Shown: positions 51,858-60,578, counted from the first letter of the stretch. The stretch: DNA of 64,000 nucleotides from Rhodanobacter spathiphylli B39 (GCF_000264295.1 NZ_AJXT01000018.1:51822-115821); one strand, 5' to 3'. Made by a program: numbers and translations. Notes: generated by a model from the letters alone, not told the origin.

Positions 51858-52610
51858 TCATGGCCCGACCTGCAGCAGGTTCAGCGGCTGGCCGTCGCTG
51901 CCGCGCACGCCCTGCTGCAGCGAGGCAAGCCGGCGGATCGCCGGACACAGCGCCTCGACCTGAGGACGCAATACCTGCAACCGCGCCTGCAATCGCGGCT
52001 GCAGTTCGGTGGCCAGGTCGGCGGCGCGATCGCGCAGCGTGGCGGCGGCCTGCAGGTCTCCGGACAGCGCCGCGTTGATCGCCTGCTGGCCCAGATCGGC
52101 CGCCAGCAGCGGCAACAGATCGCCGGCGATCTGGTTCATTGCCTGGTTGGCGGCATCGCCCTGCCAGTCGTGGGTGCTCTGGCTGACCGAGATGCGTCGT
52201 TTCAGCTCCGCCGCATGGGCGTCCAGCCGACGCTGGAACTCGGCCCGGGTATCGGCGCCCAGACCCATGCCGTCGGCCTCGCTGCGCAGGGCCTGCGCCG
52301 CGACGTCGACCCCGTTGCGGGCCACCGTGCGCACGCGCGGCGCCAGCTCGCGCAGCTCGCGCTCGAACAGCGTCAGCCGGTCCTGGCTCTCCGCGTTCAA
52401 GCTCACGCTGGCGCCATCGGTGCGCAGGGCGCCCTGCTGCAACTCGACATGGAACGGCGCCGGCGCAGGCCGGTCGAACAACAGGCTGTCAGGTTTCAGG
52501 GTGACGTCATAACTGCTGCTGGCATGGCAGGTCGCCGCCAGATCCTGCGCCTGCAGCGAACACGCACCCGACAACAGCAACAGAAAGGCGAAGCTTCGAA
52601 ACGCACGCAT
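51858..52610 (-). CDS. DUF2884-like exported protein
   Basis: A 250-residue secreted protein: signal peptide MRAFRSFAFLLLLSGACSLQAQ, then a cysteine pair far apart (ATCHAS and ALCPAI) and a long amphipathic helical middle (residues 90-220). The block YDVTLKPDSLLFDRPAPAPFHVELQQGAL matches what I recall of DUF2884 (YggN-like) proteins. Start 52610 is preferred over 52616. Function unknown, probably periplasmic. Confidence 0.7.
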   Translation of the reverse strand: MRAFRSFAFLLLLSGACSLQAQDLAATCHASSSYDVTLKPDSLLFDRPAPAPFHVELQQGALRTDGASVSLNAESQDRLTLFERELRELAPRVRTVARNGVDVAAQALRSEADGMGLGADTRAEFQRRLDAHAAELKRRISVSQSTHDWQGDAANQAMNQIAGDLLPLLAADLGQQAINAALSGDLQAAATLRDRAADLATELQPRLQARLQVLRPQVEALCPAIRRLASLQQGVRGSDGQPLNLLQVGP

Positions 52611-52737
52611 GGGCATCAACCCGATCCCGGAAAACGGTTCCCTAGCGATAACTGCCCACGCAGCAACCCTCGCTGAATACCTTCGCCGGGAAAGTGCACG
52701 CACGTTCACGACCGGCTCCTTGCTCCCCGCATCGCCC

Positions 52738-53577
52738 TCAGGCGCCGTCCAGCGGAGTGAGCAGATTCAAGCCCCGGTCGGGCTGGCTGATGGCACCATC
52801 AGGCGAGGCGTCCGCGCTGGACAAGACCTGCCTCCCTCCGTCAAACCAGGGAATCGGCTGGCGCGGCCCCGGTATGTAGACCTCCCACTGGCCATAGTCG
52901 TCGGCTCGCGGGCCGATGCCAAACCCGATTGGCACCCTGACAAACCAGTTGTCGTCATCGACCCCACGCCCCGATGCGGGCAGATTGAAGGTCCATTTCC
53001 TGGCGGCTGCGATGGCCGCCTTGGCAAGAAGGGGGCGCCATCGCGCCAGTTGGCGCTCGTTGTCCAGCACACCCATGTTGACCTGTTCGGCCACGACCTC
53101 CTTTACTTCCCCCTGCCGCCCCACCCGCAGCAGCAGGTAGACCGTGCCTTCCACGCGAGCCCGTGCCGCCACTGCCGGATAAGCCGGCCAGGACATTTCC
53201 CGGATGCTGATCGACTGCCCCGGGCTGCCCTCGCCAAACTGGGCGCCGCTGATGCCGATGGAGAATTTGTCATCGCCCACGGGTTTGGCAACGACGCGAA
53301 AACTCATCTTCGCCTCGGCCGCCACCGGCGCGCCGTTCACCAGAACGGGCGCGAACTTCCATTGCCACACATTCCTCTCTATCAGGCTGCCCACGTCCTT
53401 CGGCACTTTTTCCGCGTGATCGATGACGTAGCTACGGACGCTGCCATCCGGCGCCACCACGATCGTCCCGGTGAGCAGCATGCTGGCCTGCATCCGCTTG
53501 CGCAGTGCGGTCGGGCCGGTAGCCAATGCGGCGACCGACAGCAAAGCGCAGGACAGCCCGATCAGAAATCGCTTCAT
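52738..53577 (-). CDS. Periplasmic TonB-C-like protein (paralogue 1)
   Basis: A 279-residue exported protein with a signal peptide ending AALATG. The C-terminal half has the TonB C-terminal pattern YPAVAARARVEGTVYLLLRV followed by GEVKEVV and AAIAAARKWTF. The N-terminal half begins with a related block (LLTGTIVVAPDGSVRSYVID). There is no N-terminal anchor or Pro-rich spacer, so it cannot act as a normal TonB energy transducer. GGGGAAC precedes ATG 53577. It is a tandem copy of the next gene. Confidence 0.75.
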   Translation of the reverse strand: MKRFLIGLSCALLSVAALATGPTALRKRMQASMLLTGTIVVAPDGSVRSYVIDHAEKVPKDVGSLIERNVWQWKFAPVLVNGAPVAAEAKMSFRVVAKPVGDDKFSIGISGAQFGEGSPGQSISIREMSWPAYPAVAARARVEGTVYLLLRVGRQGEVKEVVAEQVNMGVLDNERQLARWRPLLAKAAIAAARKWTFNLPASGRGVDDDNWFVRVPIGFGIGPRADDYGQWEVYIPGPRQPIPWFDGGRQVLSSADASPDGAISQPDRGLNLLTPLDGA

Positions 53578-53669
53578 CCGTGTTCCCCTGCAAGCCCTTG
53601 GAATACCGGAGCCGCCAACCATGCCAGGCACCTGACCTGCACGATTCGTCGGGAATACCCCCGGTGGAG

Positions 53670-54524
53670 TCAGGCGCCGCTCGGCGGCGTGAGCAGCTGC
53701 AGCCCGTCCCGATCGAGCTGATAGATGCCGTCGCCCGGCAGTGCATCGGCGCTGCCGGACAGCAGGCGCTTGCTATCGATCCACGGCACCAGTTCCTTCG
53801 GCCCGGGGACGTACGCCTGCCATTTCCCGTAGGTATCGACTTCGGGCTCGTCGAGAGTTTTCAGATGGTAGGCAACCGGCACGCGTGCAACCCAGTACGG
53901 CGCATTGACATATTCGCCCGAGGTCGGCGTATGGAAAGTCCACTTCCTGGCGGCCGCCAGCGCGGACTTCGCAAGCACATTGCGCCATTGCACCATGTCC
54001 CGGTCGCTGGCGATCACGGCCAGATTGACCTGTTCCGCCTCGGCATCCTCGACCTGCCCCTGCCGTCCCACTCGCAGCACCAGATAGACCGTACCGGTCA
54101 CGCGCCCCTTGATGGCCTGCGGCGGATAGGTGGGCGGCACGCGATTCTGGTAGGTGACATGTTGACCGGGCACTTCCTGGCCGAAATGCGTGCCGTTGAT
54201 GGCCAGTGAGTAGTTGCCATCGCCGATCGGTCTGGCAACCACCCGCAGGCTCATCTTTGCCCTGGCCGCCACCGGCTTGCCGGCGATCAGCACGGGCTCG
54301 AACTTCCATGCGGGAATGCTGCGGTTGACCAGGTTCATCGCCGCGGGGTCGACCTGGTCGGCGCGATCGATGGCGTAACTGCGCACGCTGCCGTCCGGCG
54401 CCACCACGATCGTCCCGGTGAGCAGCATGCTCGCCTGGACCCGCTTGCGCACGCCGCCCGGGCCCGACGCGAATGCCACGCCGCAAAGCAACAGACAGCA
54501 CAACCCCGCCAGCCAGTTTTTCAT
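53670..54524 (-). CDS. Periplasmic TonB-C-like protein (paralogue 2)
   Basis: A 284-residue exported protein closely related to its downstream neighbour along the whole length: QASMLLTGTIVVAPDGSVRS is nearly identical in both, and the C-terminal block here is YPPQAIKGRVTGTVYLVLRV with AALAAARKWTF. The signal peptide ends GVAFASG. As in the other copy, no membrane anchor is present. Both end in a variant of LLTPxxGA. The pair clearly arose by tandem duplication and has since diverged substantially. Function unknown. Confidence 0.75.
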   Translation of the reverse strand: MKNWLAGLCCLLLCGVAFASGPGGVRKRVQASMLLTGTIVVAPDGSVRSYAIDRADQVDPAAMNLVNRSIPAWKFEPVLIAGKPVAARAKMSLRVVARPIGDGNYSLAINGTHFGQEVPGQHVTYQNRVPPTYPPQAIKGRVTGTVYLVLRVGRQGQVEDAEAEQVNLAVIASDRDMVQWRNVLAKSALAAARKWTFHTPTSGEYVNAPYWVARVPVAYHLKTLDEPEVDTYGKWQAYVPGPKELVPWIDSKRLLSGSADALPGDGIYQLDRDGLQLLTPPSGA

Positions 54525-54577
54525 CCTTTCCCCCGAAGCGGATCCGCGCAAGTGCCCGGCTGCAGTATCACCGACCG

Positions 54578-55051
54578 TCAGGGCCGGCGCGAGCGGAATT
54601 GCGTGCGCACGGCGGGCCGCCCCAGCTGCCAGGCCAGCCACAGCAGCGCGGGAATGGCCACCAGCTTCAGCGCGATGCCGACCTGCCAGGTGCGTTGTGC
54701 CCGCGCGATCATCCACAGCGCCATCTCGCCGAGTTGCGGCTGCGCCCGGGCGTGCTGGCGGGCGATCTCGAAGTCACCCGATTGCTGCAGCATCAGCACC
54801 GCGGTCACCAGCGACCACACCGCCAGCAGCAGCGCCAGCAGCTGCATCGCCGGCCGCGACCAGGCCTGGCGCAGGATGCAGCCGGCGCAGACCACGATGA
54901 TCGCGACGGCCACGCCGAGATACAGGTACTCGGCATGCCGCAGGTATTGCACGAAGCCGATCGCGGCCAGCAACAGCAGGACCCAGGGGCCGATCGCCCA
55001 GGGCGCGAAGCGCCGGTTCGCCGCGCCGGCGACGTTCGGTGCCAGCGGCAT
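54578..55051 (-). CDS. Membrane protein of unknown function
   Basis: A 157-residue protein with four predicted spans (about residues 20-36, 43-62, 67-90 and 122-142). No family motif recognised. The start at 55051 overlaps the stop of the small exported peptide gene upstream (TGATG), so the two are co-translated and may work together. Confidence 0.65.
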   Translation of the reverse strand: MPLAPNVAGAANRRFAPWAIGPWVLLLLAAIGFVQYLRHAEYLYLGVAVAIIVVCAGCILRQAWSRPAMQLLALLLAVWSLVTAVLMLQQSGDFEIARQHARAQPQLGEMALWMIARAQRTWQVGIALKLVAIPALLWLAWQLGRPAVRTQFRSRRP

Positions 55052-55212
55052 CAGTGCGCCGCCTTCAGGGGAGCCAGATCGGCCAGTACCTGGGCCGAGT
55101 TCTGCAAACGGAACGCCGGGGCCGCCTTGCCCACCCGGGGCATGGCGGTGAACGCCGCTCCGTTCGTGGCGAGCAGCAGGGGCAACGCAAACAGGACAGC
55201 AAGACGACGCAT
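55051..55212 (-). CDS. Small exported peptide (53 aa)
   Basis: A 53-residue product with a clear signal peptide (MRRLAVLFALPLLLATNGAA) leaving about 33 mature residues (FTAMPRVGKAAPAFRLQNSA onward). APAFRLQN resembles the very start of a thioredoxin-like AhpC/TSA domain, so this might be the stub of a truncated peroxiredoxin-like protein. It is translationally coupled to the membrane protein gene downstream. Confidence 0.5.
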   Translation of the reverse strand: MRRLAVLFALPLLLATNGAAFTAMPRVGKAAPAFRLQNSAQVLADLAPLKAAH

Positions 55213-55255
55213 GGACAGGAGTCTCCGAGCGGGTGTGCGCAATCGCTGCAGTTTA

Positions 55256-55293
55256 CGCGCACGCAAAAGGAAGGGCGCCCATGGCGCCCTTCC
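55256..55293 (-). terminator. Rho-independent terminator
   Basis: An eleven-base-pair stem GGAAGGGCGCC / GGCGCCCTTCC with a three-base spacer (55269-55293), followed on the minus strand by CTTTTGCG. It ends the transcript of the exported protein gene at 55314-55772. Confidence 0.75.
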
Positions 55294-55313
55294 GGATCAG
55301 GCCGTGGCCGTGA

Positions 55314-55772
55314 TCAGAGCTGGCTGATGGTGAACTTGCCCACCGAAATGCCCAGGTTCACGCCCTCGCCGGTGCCGGCCAGAGCCAGCGACGTGGTGCC
55401 CTTGGTCAGTACCTGCGCGGTCGAACTCTTGACCACGCCCGCTTCGGCGCCGGCCTGCGCATAGTCGCCGAAGACATCGGCGATGCCGTGCACCTTGCTG
55501 ATCTCGCCCTTGCCGTTGTCGATGTGGTACTTGCCGGCCGTCAGGCCGCCGCCGACCACGGCGATCTTCACCTTGGCGCTCTGGCCGTTGCTGCAGGTGA
55601 CCATGCCGGTGCCTTCGGCATGCTTGTAGATCAGCGACCAGCCCGACAGGTTGTAGACCAGATCGCATTTCACGCTCGCTTCGGCAGCCTGTGCGGAGCT
55701 CGTCGGCAGTACGGTCATCGCACCCGCGCAGGCCATTACCAGGGCAGCCAATCCAAAAGTACGCTTGATCAT
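55314..55772 (-). CDS. Exported protein, possibly DUF992-like
   Basis: A 152-residue protein with a signal peptide ending SSAQAAE and a Gly/Ala/Val-rich mature domain containing two cysteines (VKCDLVYNLSG and MVTCSNGQ). The repeated short strands (KIAVVGGGLTAGKYHID, TTSLALAGTGEGVNLGISVG) suggest a small beta-sandwich, similar in style to DUF992. AGGAG precedes ATG 55772 by eight bases, and a strong terminator follows, so it is a single-gene unit. The family name is tentative. Confidence 0.7.
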   Translation of the reverse strand: MIKRTFGLAALVMACAGAMTVLPTSSAQAAEASVKCDLVYNLSGWSLIYKHAEGTGMVTCSNGQSAKVKIAVVGGGLTAGKYHIDNGKGEISKVHGIADVFGDYAQAGAEAGVVKSSTAQVLTKGTTSLALAGTGEGVNLGISVGKFTISQL

Positions 55773-56040
55773 GAGGTCTCTCCTTCGAGTGTGCGGAACA
55801 GCGGTTGGTGCGCTTCCCGCGGCCAGCCTGGGTGGCACGGCCGTCGTGGATGCGGGTGGAACGAATCCTGTGCAGGGCGGCGTGACAGAGACGTGCAGAC
55901 GAATGACCGTCCGTTCAGCTTTCGGCGGCATGCATGGACCGCCAGGCACGGCAGGCGGCGTGCGTCGCTTGGTTTCCACTCCCCACGCTCCTAGACTCGA
56001 AGGCCACGGCCCGATGGCCGCGCAGGCGCGAAGGGAAACG

Positions 56041-56457
56041 ATGGTCAGGCACTCGCTGGTGGGTTACGACGGCTCGGACGTGTCACGACGGGCGTTCCAG
56101 TTCGCGATCGATCTGGCGCGCTGCTCCGGTGGCCGGGTTCGCGTGGTATCGGTGCTGCAGGTGACCGAAGGCGGCACCGACGTCTCGGCACTGATGATCG
56201 CCGACTCCGGCACCCGGCGGGCGCAGGAACTGCTGCAGGAACTGGCCGCGGTGGTCCCCGATGCGGCCGACATGGTCGATGTGGAGCTGATCTACGGCAG
56301 CCCCGGCGACGTCCTGCTCAGCCAGGTCGAACAGCACGGCATCGATCACATCGTGATCGGACACACCGAGCGCGGCGCCTTGGCGCGATGGCTGCTGGGT
56401 TCCGTCTCCGGCAACGTGCTGGCACGCGCCCACGTGCCGGTCACCGTGGTGCGCTGA
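56041..56457 (+). CDS. Universal stress protein, UspA family
   Basis: A 138-residue single-domain UspA protein. It opens with LVGYDGSDVSRRAFQFAIDLA and has the ATP-binding motif GHTERGALARWLLGSVS near the C terminus (G-2x-G-9x-S type), so it likely binds ATP. AAGGGAAACG precedes ATG 56041; an upstream in-frame extension has no such site. It is single and convergent with a lipoprotein gene across a ten-base-pair hairpin. Confidence 0.9.
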   Translation: MVRHSLVGYDGSDVSRRAFQFAIDLARCSGGRVRVVSVLQVTEGGTDVSALMIADSGTRRAQELLQELAAVVPDAADMVDVELIYGSPGDVLLSQVEQHGIDHIVIGHTERGALARWLLGSVSGNVLARAHVPVTVVR

Positions 56458-56463
56458 CGGCAG

Positions 56464-56490
56464 GCAAGGCCTGTGGAGAGCAGGCCTTGC
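56464..56490. terminator. Hairpin between convergent genes
   Basis: GCAAGGCCTG (56464-56473) pairs perfectly with CAGGCCTTGC (56481-56490) across a seven-base loop, seven bases after the uspA-like stop. The T-tract is poor on the plus strand; termination may be inefficient or Rho-assisted. Confidence 0.5.
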
Positions 56491-56511
56491 TGCAAATCTC
56501 AAACAGCACCG

Positions 56512-56970
56512 CTAGTTTTTTTCTGCTGGCGGCGCGGCATTGCGCGCAGCAGCCTCGATGCTACGCTGTTTTTCCTGGGCGATCTTCATACTCTTCACGT
56601 CGACCGGACGAATGCCGGTAATGGTGCAGGGGAAGTTTCGCGACCTCGTTAGCACCTTGTCGAAACCCACCATCACCTGGTTGATGTTCGAGGTGAGACC
56701 GATGGCGTTGGTGAACATCAGGTCTTGGCAACCGCCGAGGTCGAGCAGATAAGCCTGGTTTGGCCGGGTATATACCGCCAGTTCGGTGTCGCTCAGCGGC
56801 TCCCATGAGTACAGACTGAAGTAGGTGAAACTGCGCACAGGCGCGCCGGCTGCCGCGGTGTACGCCACCTGGCGCTGCTGCACGCGTTGCGCGTACGGCA
56901 CGCTGGAGCATCCGGGCGTGACCATAGCCAGCAACAGTGCGGCGGCAGGGATCAGCAGTGACTTGTCCAT
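56512..56970 (-). CDS. DUF6491-like lipoprotein
   Basis: A 152-residue lipoprotein: hydrophobic leader with lipobox VTPGC, then a domain with FTYFSLYSWEPLSDTELAVYTRPNQAYLLDL and a cysteine pair (GCQDL, FPCTI). I associate this pattern with DUF6491 family proteins common in Lysobacterales. GAGGATTG precedes ATG 56970. The C terminus is an Ala/Glu-rich helix. Function unknown; outer-membrane anchoring is inferred. Confidence 0.72.
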   Translation of the reverse strand: MDKSLLIPAAALLLAMVTPGCSSVPYAQRVQQRQVAYTAAAGAPVRSFTYFSLYSWEPLSDTELAVYTRPNQAYLLDLGGCQDLMFTNAIGLTSNINQVMVGFDKVLTRSRNFPCTITGIRPVDVKSMKIAQEKQRSIEAAARNAAPPAEKN

Positions 56971-57100
56971 TTGCAATCCTCTCGTCGGGAATTCCATTCA
57001 CCAAGAACGCAGTGGCGCCGCTGCGGATGACAGCATGTCCAATGCCCGGCGCAATTCCACGATAGTTGCTACCTTGCCCCGAGCGCAAGAAAGACTCCGG

Positions 57101-57838
57101 CTATTTCCCGGCGGACCTGCTCTTGCCCACGGCGGTCCACTTCGCGGGATCGAAGCCGGCCACTTCATAGACCAGGGTCTCTTTCTTCTCGCCATCGACC
57201 AGGGTGACGTCCATGCTGAGCTTCTTCGCCTTGCCGAGCATGGCGATGAACGCCTTGTCGTCGCGGATCATCAGCGCCGGCTCGCCGGTGGACGGCGCAA
57301 ACGCCTTCACCGCCACCGTGCGCCCATCGACGTGGGTGGCGATGCTGCAGTTGCCACGGCAGACGAAGCCGGGCTTGCTGCCATACAGGAACACGCTCTG
57401 GCCCCAACTGGTATGCCGGCGCAGCACCAGCCGCACGCGGTCACCGCTGGCGGGCTGGCTGTTTTCGATGGTCGCGGTGGATTGCGTGCCGCCGGCCATC
57501 GGCGCCACCTGGTACAGCCACAGGCGTTCGAGCCGGCTCCTTTCGCTGGCTTCGGTGTAGCGCTTCTCGATCGCCGGCAGGGTCTGCTGCACTTCCTTCG
57601 CGGCGTCGCTGTCCGGGAAGCGCCTGACGATTTCCTTGCCCATCGTCACTGCCATCTCGTCGTTGTGGATGCGCAGCAACTGACGATACGCGTCGAGGTT
57701 GCGCACGGCGTCCGCATTCGCGGCTTGCGCCTGCTGCCGTGCGGCGTCTGGCGCCGCAGCCCCGCCCTGCGAGCAGGCGGCCAGCAGTGCGGCGAGACCG
57801 AACGCCATCACGGCGCGACAGGGAAAAGCGACATTCAT
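57101..57838 (-). CDS. Lipoprotein of unknown function
   Basis: A 245-residue lipoprotein with lipobox LAAC, an Ala/Gln-rich linker, a helical stretch resembling a TPR-like hairpin (residues 45-95) and a beta-rich C-terminal domain with a CRGNC motif (GFVCRGNCSIATHVDGRTV), which may form a disulfide. No family recognised. ATG 57838 is used; 57847 is an alternative. It lies 79 bases downstream of the LytTR regulator's stop and on the same strand. Confidence 0.7.
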   Translation of the reverse strand: MNVAFPCRAVMAFGLAALLAACSQGGAAAPDAARQQAQAANADAVRNLDAYRQLLRIHNDEMAVTMGKEIVRRFPDSDAAKEVQQTLPAIEKRYTEASERSRLERLWLYQVAPMAGGTQSTATIENSQPASGDRVRLVLRRHTSWGQSVFLYGSKPGFVCRGNCSIATHVDGRTVAVKAFAPSTGEPALMIRDDKAFIAMLGKAKKLSMDVTLVDGEKKETLVYEVAGFDPAKWTAVGKSRSAGK

Positions 57839-57917
57839 CAGCGGCATACCTGGCGGGAACAGACGGCTAGCTTGTAACGATCCGTCGCTGCGGCGCAACC
57901 GGCCCGCGGTCGGGCGA

Positions 57918-58784
57918 TCAGTCGGGCTGCCCGAAACGCTCGCGCAGTGCGGCGCGGTAACGCCGGCTGCAGGGAAGCCTGGTGCCGTCACGCATCTGCA
58001 GGCGCGCGTCGCCGGTTTCCAGCGGCTCGATCTCGACAAGATAGTCGAGGTTGGCGAAGTAGCCGCGATGCACCCGCACGAAGCGGGCCGGGTCCAGCCG
58101 CTCCTCGATCCCCGCCATGGTGGCCCGCAGCGGGTAGTCGCGACCGCGTACGCGCAGGTTCACGTAGTTGCCCGAAGCCTGCAGCCATTCGATCTCGTTG
58201 GCGTTGAGCAGGAATTCCTTGCCCAGCTTGCGCACCAGGAATCGTTCGGGGCGCTCGACCGGCTCCACCGGCGCGCCTTCGTCCGGCGCGGCCAGCAGTC
58301 GCGCCTCGCCCTGCTGGCGCAGCAGCCACAGCCGGTACAGCACCAGCGCGCCGACGATCACGAAATAGGTGCGCACATCCTTGAGGTATTCGTAGCCCGC
58401 ATTCATCCACCATGAGGCGCCGAACGCGTCGTAATGCGCACCGGCGAGGGTGTAGCCCAGCTTCCGCAACACGTGCATCCCGCCCACGTGGATCAGGCTG
58501 AACGGCACGCTGAACAGCAGATGCAACGGCAGGTTGCGGCGCCAGGTGTCGAAGCGGATCGGCCAGCGCCGCTCCAGCGCGATCACCCCCGGCAACAGCG
58601 CCAGCAGCATCACCACGCTGCTCCACTCCCACAGCCAGGGTTCCCACGCCGCCGCGCCGGCGTGGTCGATGCCCGAGTTGATGCTGTTGAAGACGCCGTT
58701 GATCGCGAAGAACACCAGCCAGACCGCGACCTCGAACGGTCGCCGCCAGCGCTGGTAGATGTCGAAGCCGGGAGTCGTGCCCAT
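57918..58784 (-). CDS. Membrane-bound LytTR transcriptional regulator
   Basis: A 288-residue protein with four membrane spans in residues 20-160 and a C-terminal LytTR DNA-binding domain (residues 185-285): LLNANEIEWLQASGNYVNLRV, RFVRVHRGYFANLDYL and the final RRYRAALRERF. There is no receiver domain, so it belongs to the group of membrane-embedded LytTR regulators common in Lysobacterales. It diverges from an acyltransferase gene across a spacer with repeated TCGTCCC elements, suggesting it controls that gene, itself, or both. Confidence 0.87.
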   Translation of the reverse strand: MGTTPGFDIYQRWRRPFEVAVWLVFFAINGVFNSINSGIDHAGAAAWEPWLWEWSSVVMLLALLPGVIALERRWPIRFDTWRRNLPLHLLFSVPFSLIHVGGMHVLRKLGYTLAGAHYDAFGASWWMNAGYEYLKDVRTYFVIVGALVLYRLWLLRQQGEARLLAAPDEGAPVEPVERPERFLVRKLGKEFLLNANEIEWLQASGNYVNLRVRGRDYPLRATMAGIEERLDPARFVRVHRGYFANLDYLVEIEPLETGDARLQMRDGTRLPCSRRYRAALRERFGQPD

Positions 58785-58803
58785 CGGCCGGAGTTTACCG
58801 AAG

Positions 58804-58843
58804 TCGTCCCCGCCACTCGTCCCTGCCGGCCGCCATTCGTCCC
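58804..58843. promoter_or_regulatory. Repeated TCGTCCC elements, possible LytTR sites
   Basis: TCGTCCC occurs at 58804-58810, 58817-58823 and 58837-58843; the last two are 20 bases apart, near the two-turn spacing at which LytTR dimers bind direct repeats. They lie between the LytTR gene and the acyltransferase. The half-site does not match published LytTR consensus closely. Confidence 0.35.
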
Positions 58844-58928
58844 CAGGGCCCGTCAGGCGGTCACTTAGGACGGGACAGGCGGCGCGCGGCGACCCAGGCT
58901 GGGGCCACTTTCACACGGGAATGCCGCC

Positions 58929-60128
58929 ATGAACCGCCGCCACGATATCGACGCACTGCGCGTCCTCGCCTTCGGCCTGCTGATCCTGTACCACGCCGCG
59001 ATGCTGTACGTGGCCGGGGACGGCTGGGACTTCCACCTCAAGAGCAGCCACACCGCCGAATGGCTGCAGTACCCGATGCTGTTCCTCAACCGCTGGCGGA
59101 TGGAGCTGCTGTTCCTGGTCTCCGGGCTGGCGGTGAACTTCATGCGCCGGCGCGGCAGCATCGGCCGGCTGGCCGGCAAGCGCAGCCTGCGCCTGCTGCT
59201 GCCGCTGGTGTTCGGCGTGCTGGTGGTGGTGCCGATCCAGCCGTACGTGCAGGGACTGTCGAACCATCTGGTCGAGCCCGGCTTCGGCCAGTTCCTGCTG
59301 CGCTACTGGAGCGGCGGCCCGTGGCCCGCGGGCGCGTTCACCGGCTGGCAGTACGGCTTCACCTGGAACCACCTGTGGTACCTGCCCTACCTGTGGGTAT
59401 ACACGATGCTGCTGCTGGCCCTGCTGCCGTTGCTGGAGTCGCGGGCGGGCCAGCGCCTGCGCAACGCCTGCCTGAAGTTGCGCGGCACGCAACTGCTCCT
59501 GTTGCCTGCCCTGCCGCTGCTGCTGTGGGGTTCCCTGCTGGCCGGCCGCTACCCGGTGACCGGCGCGCTGTGGGGCGACTGGTACGCCCATGCGATCTAC
59601 GCCACGGTGTTCGTGTATGGCTACCTGCTCGGCACCGACACCGGCATCTGGGCCGAACTGGCGCGGCTGCGCCGGGCCTCGCTGCCACTGGCGCTGGGCT
59701 GCTTCGCGTTCTACCTGCTGGGCATCGAGACCCTGCCGGACGATGCCGCCCCGCCCCTGGTGCTGGCGGTGCGGGCGCTGCATTACCTGTACCTGTGGAG
59801 CGCGATCGTGGCCGTGCTGGGCTGGGGTCACGCGTATCTCAACCGCCCGTTCCGCTGGCTGCCGTATGCGCGCGAGGCGGTGTATCCGTGGTACGTGCTG
59901 CACCAGAGCCTGCTGTTGCTGTTCGCCTGGCAGCTGATGCCGCTGGGGCTGGGACCGGTGATCGAACCCGCCCTGATCGTGCTGGCCACGGTGGCAGGTT
60001 GCGCGCTGCTGCACGAGTTCGTGATACGCCGGAGCCGCTGGCTGCGACCCCTGTTCGGCCTGGATGCGTCGGCGCGCGCGGCGTCACCGCGGGCCGTCCC
60101 GGCCAGCGTGGCCGACGACCTTGCCTGA
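58929..60128 (+). CDS. Acyltransferase family 3 membrane protein
   Basis: A 399-residue inner-membrane O-acyltransferase with ten to eleven spans. The N terminus DIDALRVLAFGLLILYHAAM carries the conserved Arg and His of the family, followed by ELLFLVSGLAVNF and the WHLWYLPYL-like segment (NHLWYLPYLWVY). Relatives modify glucans, lipopolysaccharide or exopolysaccharide. GGGAATG precedes ATG 58929. It diverges from a LytTR regulator gene. Confidence 0.9.
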   Translation: MNRRHDIDALRVLAFGLLILYHAAMLYVAGDGWDFHLKSSHTAEWLQYPMLFLNRWRMELLFLVSGLAVNFMRRRGSIGRLAGKRSLRLLLPLVFGVLVVVPIQPYVQGLSNHLVEPGFGQFLLRYWSGGPWPAGAFTGWQYGFTWNHLWYLPYLWVYTMLLLALLPLLESRAGQRLRNACLKLRGTQLLLLPALPLLLWGSLLAGRYPVTGALWGDWYAHAIYATVFVYGYLLGTDTGIWAELARLRRASLPLALGCFAFYLLGIETLPDDAAPPLVLAVRALHYLYLWSAIVAVLGWGHAYLNRPFRWLPYAREAVYPWYVLHQSLLLLFAWQLMPLGLGPVIEPALIVLATVAGCALLHEFVIRRSRWLRPLFGLDASARAASPRAVPASVADDLA

Positions 60129-60131
60129 GCT

Positions 60132-60434
60132 TCAGTTCTCGCTGGCCATGATCGAGTCGAGGTGTTCGACCCGCACGATCTGGTCGAGCCAGACCTGGCG
60201 CGTCCACTCCGGCACGTCCGGCCGTTCGAGCTGCACGGTGGCATTGATGCCTTCGCGCTCCTCGGCATCACGGAACACCTGCACGTTCGGCCGCGTGCTG
60301 ACCACGCCGTCGCAGCTGCTGCCGTCCTTCAGCAGCAGCACCACGTGGCCGTTCGCGGGCAATTCCTCGACCAGCGATTCCAGCTGGTGGATGCTGGCCT
60401 GGTCGGTGTAGACATGTCTTGCCTGGCGGCCCAT
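60132..60434 (-). CDS. DUF3247 family protein
   Basis: A 100-residue soluble protein with the DUF3247 pattern: YTDQASIHQLESLVEELP, HVVLLLKDGSSCDGVVSTRP, and EWTRQVWLDQIVRVEHLDS. The family is essentially restricted to Lysobacterales and has an Sm-like look, which suggests RNA binding, though this is unproven. AAGGACAC precedes ATG 60434. It is convergent with the acyltransferase gene, three bases apart. Confidence 0.85.
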   Translation of the reverse strand: MGRQARHVYTDQASIHQLESLVEELPANGHVVLLLKDGSSCDGVVSTRPNVQVFRDAEEREGINATVQLERPDVPEWTRQVWLDQIVRVEHLDSIMASEN

Positions 60435-60528
60435 GGGAGTGTCCTTCGGCTCGGTATTGGGAACACGCTAGGCCGGGAAACGGCAAGGCCGCGTCAAAAC
60501 GGCCGTCTGCCAGCTGAACCGCCAACGC

Positions 60529-60556
60529 TTGTCGCCGGGCACTCCCACGGGATAAT
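60529..60556 (+). promoter_or_regulatory. Sigma-70 type promoter for the MFS gene
   Basis: TTGTCG (60529-60534) and GATAAT (60551-60556) are separated by 16 bases and match four and five of six consensus positions. Transcription would start near 60563, leaving a very short leader before the start at 60579. Confidence 0.55.
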
Positions 60557-60578
60557 GGCGCCCCCGCAAGGACACCTC

